DNA from: TMP-7 sp038212445
GTDB lineage: Bacteria > Acidobacteriota > Terriglobia > Bryobacterales > Bryobacteraceae
Length of the DNA: 64,000 nucleotides
Direction of reading: 5' to 3'
Assembly (NCBI GenBank): GCA_038212445.1
Contig: JBBQUM010000036.1
Span: 13,204-77,203 of the forward strand
Shown here: piece after piece, positions 56,958 to 64,000 of the stretch
How positions within the stretch are numbered: position 1 is the first letter of the stretch
Layout: the number at the start of each line of letters is the position of its first letter
Notes under the pieces: generated by a model
Database searches by the model: none
Told to the model about the DNA's origin: nothing
The model's input: the letters and a program-made list of their open reading frames with translations, nothing else
Program-made: the position numbers and the translations under genes

Positions 56958-57785
56958 TTAGCGAATCTTCGGATCCACCAGAACTTGCACATCGGTTAGT
57001 TGAAAGTTGATCTGCTCGGCGTCCTGAAAGCTCATCAGTTCCAGCCAGCGCTTGCCTTGCCGCGCCGTCAGCCACGAGTACTCCGGCTTCTCACGCTGCG
57101 TGAACACCTGTGCATAACCGCTCGTCTTCAACGCCGCAGTGGCCGCATCAAACAACTGAGCGGGAGTGACAGCCGCGTCACACGAGATCCCCGATACTCG
57201 CGACGCGCCGGCCAAGTCAATCTGCACGGTCCCCGAATAGCGCATCTGGAGCGTATCCTTCCGCTTCGACGTGCAATCGGTCAACGCACATCCTTCCGGT
57301 AGCGGAAAAGCGGACACCTCAGAACAGACATCTCCCGTCAACGGCTTCGGTGGACCCACTTCAACCGCCGTCAAGGTGTAGACCAAAGACCCCATGTCGT
57401 CTACTGTCGCATCCACGTCCAGCCATTGCGACCCCTTCTGCGCCGTCACAATCCGGCTGTCCCCGTCATCGTCCTGATAGATGATCTCGTACTCCGCTTT
57501 CTTGATCGTCGGCACCAGGTCGGCAGTGATGCGGTCGATTGTGAGCGGCGCAGGACAGGCGTAATGCACCGTCGACATCGGCCCTTGCACACTCTGTGCG
57601 TCCGCCGCCGTCATCTGCAACTTCACCGGCTCCGATCGCTTGGTGCTGCATTCAGTGATGATGCACCCGCTGACGCGCGGGAATAGTTTCAGATCCTGAC
57701 ATCCCGGCATCTCCACCGGGATCGTCGCGGCCCAAACTGCGGAGCCAAGTAGTACTAGCGAGCAGGGGACGAGTAGTGAAGCCAT
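56958..57785 (-). CDS. Secreted protein with a duplicated cysteine domain
   Basis: A 275-residue exported protein. After the signal peptide it has two similar halves: LFPRVSGCIITECSTKRSE and FPLPEGCALTDCTSKRKD share the pattern FP...GC...C.(S/T)KR. Each half continues with a strand-rich region and a TARQGKRW-like or TAQKGSQW phrase. It has no recognised family function. It is convergent with apbE and divergent from the S9 peptidase gene, with starts about 88 bases apart. Confidence 0.65.
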   Translation of the reverse strand: MASLLVPCSLVLLGSAVWAATIPVEMPGCQDLKLFPRVSGCIITECSTKRSEPVKLQMTAADAQSVQGPMSTVHYACPAPLTIDRITADLVPTIKKAEYEIIYQDDDGDSRIVTAQKGSQWLDVDATVDDMGSLVYTLTAVEVGPPKPLTGDVCSEVSAFPLPEGCALTDCTSKRKDTLQMRYSGTVQIDLAGASRVSGISCDAAVTPAQLFDAATAALKTSGYAQVFTQREKPEYSWLTARQGKRWLELMSFQDAEQINFQLTDVQVLVDPKIR

Positions 57786-57873
57786 GATCTATCCGTTAAT
57801 TCGGAGGGTATCGCCGATTGCTTTAGGTCAGGGTACCCAAAGACCGCCCGCAAGCGGTGGTAAGCTCAAGGAA

Positions 57874-60264
57874 ATGCGGAAAAGTCTGATTTTTCTCCTG
57901 GCGGCGCTGTCTCTGCCGGCGGCTGTGACCTACCAAAAGGCGCCGCCGGAAATCAGAAAAATCCTCGACGCCCCTAGTACTCCCGTACTATCAGTTAGCC
58001 CCGCGAAAACATACGTAATACTCGCGGAACCCCTCCGCTACCCGCCCATCGCTGAAGTCTCGCAGCCCATGCTCCGTCTGGCCGGCATCCGCATCAATCC
58101 GCGCACCAACGGACTCCACACCGTCATCGGCTACGCGAGCCTCGTCCTCAAGAAAATCGACGGCACCGGCGACACCACACTCGCTCTCCCCACCGGCTCC
58201 AAAGCCGGAATGCCGCGATGGAATAAGTACGGCAGCGCCTTCGCCTTCACCGTGACACTCCCCGACCGCATCGAACTCTGGACCGGCGTCACCGCTACTG
58301 GCCGCGTCCGTCGCGCCGAAGGTGTTCGCCTCAACGCCGTGCTCGGCACGCCTCTCACCTGGATGGACGACGGCCGCACTCTGCTGCTCCAACTCGTTCC
58401 TCCCTCCCGCGGCGCCGCCCCCGAAGAGGCCGCCGTTCCCGCGGGTCCAATCGTTCAGGAGTCCAGCGGACGCTCCGGCCCCATCCGCACCTATGAGGAC
58501 ATGCTGTCTTCGCCTCACGACGAGGATCTGTTCGACTACTACGCCACTTCCCAACTCGCCTGGCTCGACACCCAGAGTGGACGCCTGACCAATATCGGCG
58601 CGCCATCCGTGTTCCAATCCGCCACCGCCTCGCCCGACGGCAAGCATCTTGCCACGGCGCGCCTCAAGCGCCCCTACTCCTACCTGCATCCCTACATCGA
58701 CTTTCCCAAGGACATCGAAATCGTCGACCTCGCCGGCAAGCGCGAGCGTCTCGTCGCCAGCCAACCGCTGCTCGACCGCGTGCCCATCGACGGCGTTCCC
58801 GTCGGTCCCCGCGCCTATCAGTGGCGCCCTTCCTCCGGCGCATCCTTGTTATGGGTGGAAGCGCTCGACGGCGGCAACCCCAAGGAGAAAGCCATCAATC
58901 GCGATCGCGTCGTCGCCCTCGACGCTCCCTTCCAGGGCGAGCCTCGCGAAGTCATAAAGCTGGAGCAGCGCTATCAAAACATGATGCTCGCGGATAAGGG
59001 CGGTCTTGCCCTCGTCAATGATTTCGAGCGCAACAAGCGCTGGGCCCGCACCTTCCGTACCGACCTCGACAATCCCGCCCAAACTCCCGAATTGATCTGG
59101 AGCCGCAACGTACAGGACCGCTACAAGAATCCCGGCCTCCCCGTGATGGCTGAAGGACGCCGCGGCGGCATGCTCGTCGACGGCGACAATATCTACCTGC
59201 GCGGTGAAGGCGCGTCCCCCAAAGGCGACCGCCCCTTCCTCGATCGCTTCAACGTCAAAACCAAACAGTCGGAACGCCTCTTCCAAAGCGACGAGAACAG
59301 CTTCGAGACCGTCGAAGCCATGCTCGACGATCACGGCGCCCGCTTCATCACTCGGCGCGAATCACCCACCGAGCCGCCGAATTACTACGTGAAAGGCACC
59401 GGGGGCGCGACTGTGGCGCTCACCAAAATCGCTGACCCCTCGCCTGAACTGCGCAAGGTGGAAAAGCGCCTGGTCACCTACAAGCGCGCCGACGGCACTC
59501 CGCTCTCGTTTACCCTCTACCTACCGCCCAACTATAAAACCGGCACACGATTGCCCACCGTCGTCTGGGCCTATCCTCTCGAATTTAACGATGCCGATAC
59601 CGCCGGACAGATCTCCGGCTCCACCAAGCGCTTCACCACCATCACCGGCATGTCCCACCTGTTCTTCCTGCTGCGCGGCTACGCCATCCTCGACAATGCC
59701 GCCATGCCCGTCATCGGCGATCCCGAAACCGTCAACAATACCTACCTCGAGCAAATCGTCGCCGACGCCAAAGCCGCCATCGACAAGGCTGTCGAAATCG
59801 GTGTCACCGACCCCAATCGCGTCGGAGTCGGCGGGCACAGCTACGGCGCCTTCATGACCGCCAATCTGCTCTCCCATTGCGACCTCTTCAAAGCCGGTAT
59901 CGCCCGCAGCGGCGCCTACAACCGCACCCTCACTCCCTTCGGCTTTCAGACCGAGCGGCGCACCATCTGGGAAGCTCCCGAGACTTATCTCCAGATGTCG
60001 CCCTTCCTCAATGCCCATAAAATCAAGCGGCCCATTCTGCTCATTCACGGCGAGGCGGACGACAACACCGGCACATTTCCCATTCAGAGCGAGCGTATGT
60101 ACCAGGCCATCCGCGGCAACGGCGGCACCGTCCGGCTAGTGATGCTGCCCGCTGAGGCTCATGGTTATCGCGCCCGCGAATCTCTTGAGCACACGCTCTG
60201 GGAAATGATCACCTGGTTCGACAAGTACGTGAAGGGCGACGAAACGAGGGCCACTTCCAATTGA
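57874..60264 (+). CDS. S9-family serine peptidase
   Basis: A 796-residue exported peptidase, from ATG 57874 with AAGGAA upstream. A signal peptide and a long beta-propeller part precede the alpha/beta-hydrolase domain. Catalytic residues are Ser656 (GHSYGAF), Asp729/730 (HGEADDNTG) and His763 (EAHGYRARES). The closest subgroup appears to be the S9D glutamyl-endopeptidase type; that is an inference. The stop overlaps the TTG start of the HAD gene (four bases). Confidence 0.9.
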   Translation: MRKSLIFLLAALSLPAAVTYQKAPPEIRKILDAPSTPVLSVSPAKTYVILAEPLRYPPIAEVSQPMLRLAGIRINPRTNGLHTVIGYASLVLKKIDGTGDTTLALPTGSKAGMPRWNKYGSAFAFTVTLPDRIELWTGVTATGRVRRAEGVRLNAVLGTPLTWMDDGRTLLLQLVPPSRGAAPEEAAVPAGPIVQESSGRSGPIRTYEDMLSSPHDEDLFDYYATSQLAWLDTQSGRLTNIGAPSVFQSATASPDGKHLATARLKRPYSYLHPYIDFPKDIEIVDLAGKRERLVASQPLLDRVPIDGVPVGPRAYQWRPSSGASLLWVEALDGGNPKEKAINRDRVVALDAPFQGEPREVIKLEQRYQNMMLADKGGLALVNDFERNKRWARTFRTDLDNPAQTPELIWSRNVQDRYKNPGLPVMAEGRRGGMLVDGDNIYLRGEGASPKGDRPFLDRFNVKTKQSERLFQSDENSFETVEAMLDDHGARFITRRESPTEPPNYYVKGTGGATVALTKIADPSPELRKVEKRLVTYKRADGTPLSFTLYLPPNYKTGTRLPTVVWAYPLEFNDADTAGQISGSTKRFTTITGMSHLFFLLRGYAILDNAAMPVIGDPETVNNTYLEQIVADAKAAIDKAVEIGVTDPNRVGVGGHSYGAFMTANLLSHCDLFKAGIARSGAYNRTLTPFGFQTERRTIWEAPETYLQMSPFLNAHKIKRPILLIHGEADDNTGTFPIQSERMYQAIRGNGGTVRLVMLPAEAHGYRARESLEHTLWEMITWFDKYVKGDETRATSN

Positions 60265-60914
60265 GCGGCAGCCCTCAGTTTGCGTTCTTGTTCGACCTCG
60301 ACGGCGTCATCGTCGATTCGATGCCCGTTCATACCGAGGCCTGGCAGCGCTATCTCAAGCAGTCGGGACTGGCAGCGGAATATGTGGCTGAACGCATGCA
60401 CGGCAAGCACAACCACGAACTCGTGGGTGAATTCTTTGGGCCTGGTCTGACCCCGGCCCAGATCGAGGCTCACGGCTCCGCTAAAGAGGCACTCTACCGG
60501 GAGATGATGCAGGAAAGCCTGGAAGCGCGCATGGTGCCCGGCGTACGGCAATTCCTCGATCACCACGCCGGCGTCCCCAAGGCCGTCGGCTCAAATGCCG
60601 AACCGGCTAATGTGAATTTCGTAGTCGATGGGGCACATTTACGCCCTTACTTTCAGGCGATCGTAGATGGCTATCAGGTGGAACGTCCTAAGCCTCACCC
60701 GGACATCTATCTCAAGGCAGCCGATCTGTTGAAGATAAGCCCAAGCCGCTGCATTGTGTTTGAGGATTCTCCGTTGGGAGCCTCGGCCGGTCGCGCGGCG
60801 GGCGCGAAAGTTGTTGGCGTGGAAACTCACGAGGCTCTCGAAAACGTGGACTACCACATTCGAGACTTCCGGGATCCGGGATTGGAAGAATGGCTCGCAG
60901 GCATCAAATTCTGA
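60261..60914 (+). CDS. HAD-superfamily phosphatase/phosphoglucomutase-like protein
   Basis: A 217-residue HAD-IA enzyme with motif I FLFDLDGVIVDSM (nucleophile Asp and the general-acid Asp two residues later), motif II VGSNAEPAN, the Lys motif in ERPKPHPDIYL, and motif III CIVFEDSPLGASAG. It resembles beta-phosphoglucomutase-type and sugar-phosphatase HADs; the substrate is unknown. The start is TTG overlapping the peptidase stop. Its 3' end overlaps the next gene by 25 bases. Confidence 0.82.
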   Translation: MSGSPQFAFLFDLDGVIVDSMPVHTEAWQRYLKQSGLAAEYVAERMHGKHNHELVGEFFGPGLTPAQIEAHGSAKEALYREMMQESLEARMVPGVRQFLDHHAGVPKAVGSNAEPANVNFVVDGAHLRPYFQAIVDGYQVERPKPHPDIYLKAADLLKISPSRCIVFEDSPLGASAGRAAGAKVVGVETHEALENVDYHIRDFRDPGLEEWLAGIKF

Positions 60915-63265
60915 GACTGTCGGCTGCTGCCCTCTGGCTGGCCGTCACGTGCGTGGCCCAGGACGAGATCACTCTCGAACAAGCCAACGCCCGCACCGGG
61001 CCGGACTCTGCTCCGGCCGCTGAAGGACGCGAAGTCCGCGTCCGCGGCATCGTCTCGTCCAAGCCCGTTTGGGCTTTGGATAGCTTCTACCTTCCCATCC
61101 AGGACAAAGCCGACTACGCGCTGCTGGTGCAGGCCCCCCTCGCTGAACTCGAACATTACCAGGCAGGCGACCAGATTACCGCCACCGGCACCATCGTCCG
61201 GCGCGGCGGACTGCCCGTGCTTCAGCTGAAGGAACTCCATAAGGACGGGGCCGAGGCTCCTCCTATGCCCAAGAACGTCCCCGTGCCGACGCTCGCCAGC
61301 TTCCGCTATCTGGGCAACTTGGTTTCCACCGAGGGCACCGTCGCTTCCATCGGCGTCAACGCCGGCGGCGACATCCTCACCATCACCGACCGCGATAGCC
61401 AGTTGATGGTGTTTCTCCCCAAGACGCGCCGCGATAACACCGGCAACAGCTTTGAGCGCTTCAACGTCGGCGACCGCGTGTCGGTCACCGGAGTTTCCAA
61501 TCAGTATTGCCCTCTCCCGCCCTACGACCGCTATTTTCAGCTCCTCATTAACGACCCGGCGGGCGTCCGCATGCTCCAGCGCGGCGCCATCATTCCACCG
61601 TTCCTGCTGCTCACCGCCGTGCTCGGCATCGGATTAATCCTAGGCGTGTGGTGGCTTCGCGAACATCGCATGGCCGCCCAGCGCAAAACCATGAAATCGC
61701 TGAATACCCTCAGCGAACAGATCATCGCTGCGTCCTCGTCCGCCGACATCGTTAAGAAACTCGCCGCCGTGATGCCCCAGGTGTCAGGCGCCAGCAGCGT
61801 TCGCCTCTATATCTACAATCGCCGCACCCGCATGCTCGACCGCGTGTCTAACCCGCGCGACACCGAGTCGCTCAGCGTGAATATCGAGGCTCCGGTGGGT
61901 CCGCTCGCCACCGGCGCGTCTCTCGCCTTCCGCAATCGCGCGCTGCTGAATATTCCCGACACTCGCCGTAGCCCGTTCTTCAAGGCCGGCGCGAAGGACC
62001 TTCCTCGCAGCGTCATGTTCGTGCCCATGTTCGCCCAAACCGAAGTGATGGGCGTCATGGAAGTGGCCCACGGCGAAGGCATACGCTTCTTCACTCACGA
62101 AGAGCAGGCCGCCACCCAGCATCTGGCTAATCAGGTGGCTACTTCGCTCAAGCTCCAGGAACAGCAGTCCATGCGCGAGCAGTTGTTCCGTAGCGAGAAG
62201 CTCGCCGCCGGTGGACAGTTGATTTCCGGCGTTGCCAGCGAATTGCGCTCGCCGCTTGAGACCATCCTGCGACTCTCGAAAAAACTGGCCGCCGCGCCCG
62301 ACGAACTCAACTCCGGCCGCGACCTGCAGGTGCTCGCCGCTGAAGCCCAGCGCGCCGCCGAAATCGTGGCTCGCCTGGTGTCCTTCGGCCGCACCGAGGA
62401 TTCAGAGGCTAAGCCGGTGGACATCAACGCCGTTTTGAAAAGCCTCGTCCGGTTCCGTGAACGCGAGTGGAAGACGCTCGGCATCGACGTCAAAGTGCGT
62501 ACCTCGCGCGAACCCCTGTTTGCCACCGGCGCTCAAGGACAACTGGAACAGGTGTTCCTCAACTTGCTGGTGCACGCCGAGCAGAACGTGCTCGACGCTG
62601 AAAAGAGCATCACTGTCGACGCGAGCGCAGTAGGCCGCCGTGTGCTCGTCGAAATCGGCTACAGCGTCCGCAACGCCGAAGAGTTTCCTGACCCGCTGGC
62701 AACCCGCGCCACTGAGTCCACCGCCCTCGGCCTTGGCGTCGCGCGCGGAATCATTCAGAGTCACGGCGGCGACATTCGCTTTGCAAAATCATCGAACCGC
62801 CTTTGCCGTTTTGAAGTGGACCTTCCTCTCGCGCCAGTGCAGGAAGCCGTCCGCAGCAAGGAATCGTCCAAGCAGCGACAGCGGCAGTACACCACCATGG
62901 TGGTGGAACCCGACGCCACTCAGTGCCACACCATCGTCGCCCTGTTGAGCGCCCGCGACCATCGCGTGGTGCCGGTGGCGAGCGCCGAAGAAGGCGTCGA
63001 CCTCGCTCAAAAATTGCGCTTCGACGCTGTGCTCTGCTCCATGCGTTTGCCCGGCTTGAACTGGGTGGAGTTCTTCGAACGCGTTCGCGAGAAGTCAGGC
63101 TCGTTCGTGCTGCTCACAGACGGTCCCGATGCGGCGCTCTCCCGCGCCTTCAGCGGCGCCGAGGGCTTCGTCCTCAGCAAACCGGTGACCGACAAGGAAC
63201 TCGAGCGCGTCATGAACGCAGTGGAAGCCCGAGCCGACCGCGGTCTGACGGCGCCCGGCCGATGA
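60890..63265 (+). CDS. Hybrid histidine kinase-like protein with lost phospho-acceptors
   Basis: A 791-residue membrane protein: signal/TM start, extracytoplasmic OB-like module (residues 25-225), membrane helix (235-255), GAF domain (about 275-420), a dimerisation/HisKA-like region, an ATPase-like domain and a C-terminal receiver domain. In the His box GVASELRSPLE, Ser450 stands where His should be. The ATP-binding Asp of the G1 box is missing (EIGYSVRN), and the receiver acceptor Asp is Ser717 (AVLCSMRLPG), though Lys764 remains. It is probably a sensor scaffold without phosphotransfer. Its stop overlaps the next start (ATGA). Confidence 0.85.
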   Translation: MARRHQILRLSAAALWLAVTCVAQDEITLEQANARTGPDSAPAAEGREVRVRGIVSSKPVWALDSFYLPIQDKADYALLVQAPLAELEHYQAGDQITATGTIVRRGGLPVLQLKELHKDGAEAPPMPKNVPVPTLASFRYLGNLVSTEGTVASIGVNAGGDILTITDRDSQLMVFLPKTRRDNTGNSFERFNVGDRVSVTGVSNQYCPLPPYDRYFQLLINDPAGVRMLQRGAIIPPFLLLTAVLGIGLILGVWWLREHRMAAQRKTMKSLNTLSEQIIAASSSADIVKKLAAVMPQVSGASSVRLYIYNRRTRMLDRVSNPRDTESLSVNIEAPVGPLATGASLAFRNRALLNIPDTRRSPFFKAGAKDLPRSVMFVPMFAQTEVMGVMEVAHGEGIRFFTHEEQAATQHLANQVATSLKLQEQQSMREQLFRSEKLAAGGQLISGVASELRSPLETILRLSKKLAAAPDELNSGRDLQVLAAEAQRAAEIVARLVSFGRTEDSEAKPVDINAVLKSLVRFREREWKTLGIDVKVRTSREPLFATGAQGQLEQVFLNLLVHAEQNVLDAEKSITVDASAVGRRVLVEIGYSVRNAEEFPDPLATRATESTALGLGVARGIIQSHGGDIRFAKSSNRLCRFEVDLPLAPVQEAVRSKESSKQRQRQYTTMVVEPDATQCHTIVALLSARDHRVVPVASAEEGVDLAQKLRFDAVLCSMRLPGLNWVEFFERVREKSGSFVLLTDGPDAALSRAFSGAEGFVLSKPVTDKELERVMNAVEARADRGLTAPGR

Positions 63266-63840
63266 CGCTCTGGCTCGTCCGTCACGGAGAAACCGCTTGG
63301 AGCCGCACCGGTAACCACACCGGGACGAGCGATATCGCCTTAACAGAAACAGGGCGCGCCGACGCCATCCAAGTGGGCCGCGCGCTCGCCAACCACGCTT
63401 TCACAACGGTGCTGTCTAGCCCCCTGTCCCGCGCCCTTGAGACCTGCCGGCTCGCCGGCTTCAGCGACGCCGCTCAAATCGACCCCGACCTGTGCGAATG
63501 GAACTACGGCGCCTACGAAGGCCGCACCACCGCCGAGATCCGCACAGAACGCCCCGGCTGGAACCTCTGGACCGACGGCGCTCCCGGCGGCGAGTCCGCC
63601 CACGAAGTTGCCGCCCGCGCCAAACGCATCATAGAACGCGCAGCGGATTGCACAGGCGACGTACTGCTCTTTTCCCACGGACATTTCCTGCGCGTCCTCG
63701 CCGCCACATGGATTGGCCTGCCCCCCGAAGATGGCAGGCTCCTGAAAGTCGACACCAGCTCCATCGGCCGCCTTGGCTGGGAACGCGAAACCCGCGTAAT
63801 CGAAGAATGGAATCGCGGCGGAACCGCGCAGCAATACTAG
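63262..63840 (+). CDS. Histidine phosphatase family protein (phosphoglycerate mutase-like)
   Basis: A 192-residue enzyme with the RHG motif LVRHGETAWS, TETGRADA, VLSSPLSRALET, LCEWNYGAYEG and the second catalytic His in LLFSHGHFLRVLAA. It probably removes phosphate from a small metabolite such as a sugar phosphate or cofactor intermediate. The start overlaps the previous gene by four bases. The 41-bp tandem repeat begins 17 bases after the stop. Confidence 0.9.
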   Translation: MTLWLVRHGETAWSRTGNHTGTSDIALTETGRADAIQVGRALANHAFTTVLSSPLSRALETCRLAGFSDAAQIDPDLCEWNYGAYEGRTTAEIRTERPGWNLWTDGAPGGESAHEVAARAKRIIERAADCTGDVLLFSHGHFLRVLAATWIGLPPEDGRLLKVDTSSIGRLGWERETRVIEEWNRGGTAQQY

Positions 63841-63856
63841 ACCGCAAGCAAGAGGA

Positions 63857-64000
63857 AGCAGCACGAGCCTCCCGGCACAAGCGCGAGTCGAAATGCAAGC
63901 AGCACGAGCCTCCCGGCACAAGCGGGAGTCGAAATGCAAGCAGCACGAGCCTCCCGGCACAAGCGGGAGTCGAAATGCAAGCAGCACGAGCCTCCCGGCA
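63857..64000. repeat. 41-bp tandem repeat, running off the window end
   Basis: Unit of 41 bases, with copies beginning at 63857, 63898, 63939 and 63980 (about 3.5 copies, period exactly 41). Each unit contains CTCCCG and CGGGAG, an inverted repeat that can form a 6-bp stem with a 7-base loop; in the first copy a C at 63884 breaks the stem. There are no variable spacers. The minus-strand translation of this stretch is meaningless. Confidence 0.9.

Noticed and set aside
63857..64000. 41-bp repeat as a CRISPR array
   Set aside because: Copies follow each other without variable spacers, and no cas gene is nearby.

Overview
The window looks like chromosome from an Acidobacteriota member close to Bryobacterales / Candidatus Solibacter. 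The clues are a secreted beta-propeller protein ending in the Solibacter-type C-terminal domain (2894-5743), the remains of an acidobacterial MacB/FtsX-like 'orphan' permease, large Reg_prop sensor kinases, a membrane Ser/Thr kinase, and a tetraether-synthase-like radical SAM enzyme. Composition is GC-rich, genes are tightly packed and often overlap by 1-4 bases, and GTG/TTG starts are common. No rRNA, tRNA or CRISPR array was recognised, and no gene-free stretch exceeds about 300 bases.

Layout. 1-5.7 kb: housekeeping genes (yacG-pgpA, an FMN-binding PPOX protein, rimO) and the secreted propeller. 5.8-18.0 kb: one long plus-strand Tad/Flp pilus operon (DUF192, TPR lipoprotein, Flp pilin, GT-C-like membrane protein, CpaB, CpaC, three TadE/TadG-type minor pilins, CpaE, CpaF, TadB, TadC). 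18.0-21.8 kb: outer-membrane-like protein, RNase T2, small secreted protein, O-methyltransferase, membrane-anchored protein. 22.0-25.9 kb: ROK glucokinase, xylulokinase-type kinase, holB, Hfq-like protein. 25.9-30.7 kb: small genes and a decayed permease. 30.7-38.1 kb: Ser/Thr kinase, ilvD, a RayT transposase bracketed by inverted 37-bp palindromes, and the radical SAM enzyme. 38.3-46.1 kb: glutamine cyclotransferase, a sensor kinase/response regulator pair, and a disturbed HflK/HflC locus. 46.1-52.7 kb: TetR regulator divergent from a complete RND efflux operon. 52.8-63.8 kb: peptidases, a Gfo/Idh/MocA - FGE-like - ApbE group, S9 peptidase, HAD phosphatase, a degenerate hybrid histidine kinase and a histidine phosphatase. 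63.86 kb to the window end: a 41-bp tandem repeat.

The most interesting items are the tetraether/membrane-spanning-lipid synthase candidate, the RayT-palindrome unit, a hybrid kinase that has lost both its phospho-accepting His and Asp, a membrane protein resembling glycosyltransferases inside the pilus operon, the mosaic of gene fragments ahead of hflC, and the 41-bp repeat. Several reading-frame breaks (about 20.03, 26.8-28.1, 43.4-43.6 and 44.14 kb) could be genuine decay or sequence errors. Assignments are from reading the sequence alone; no database search was run.
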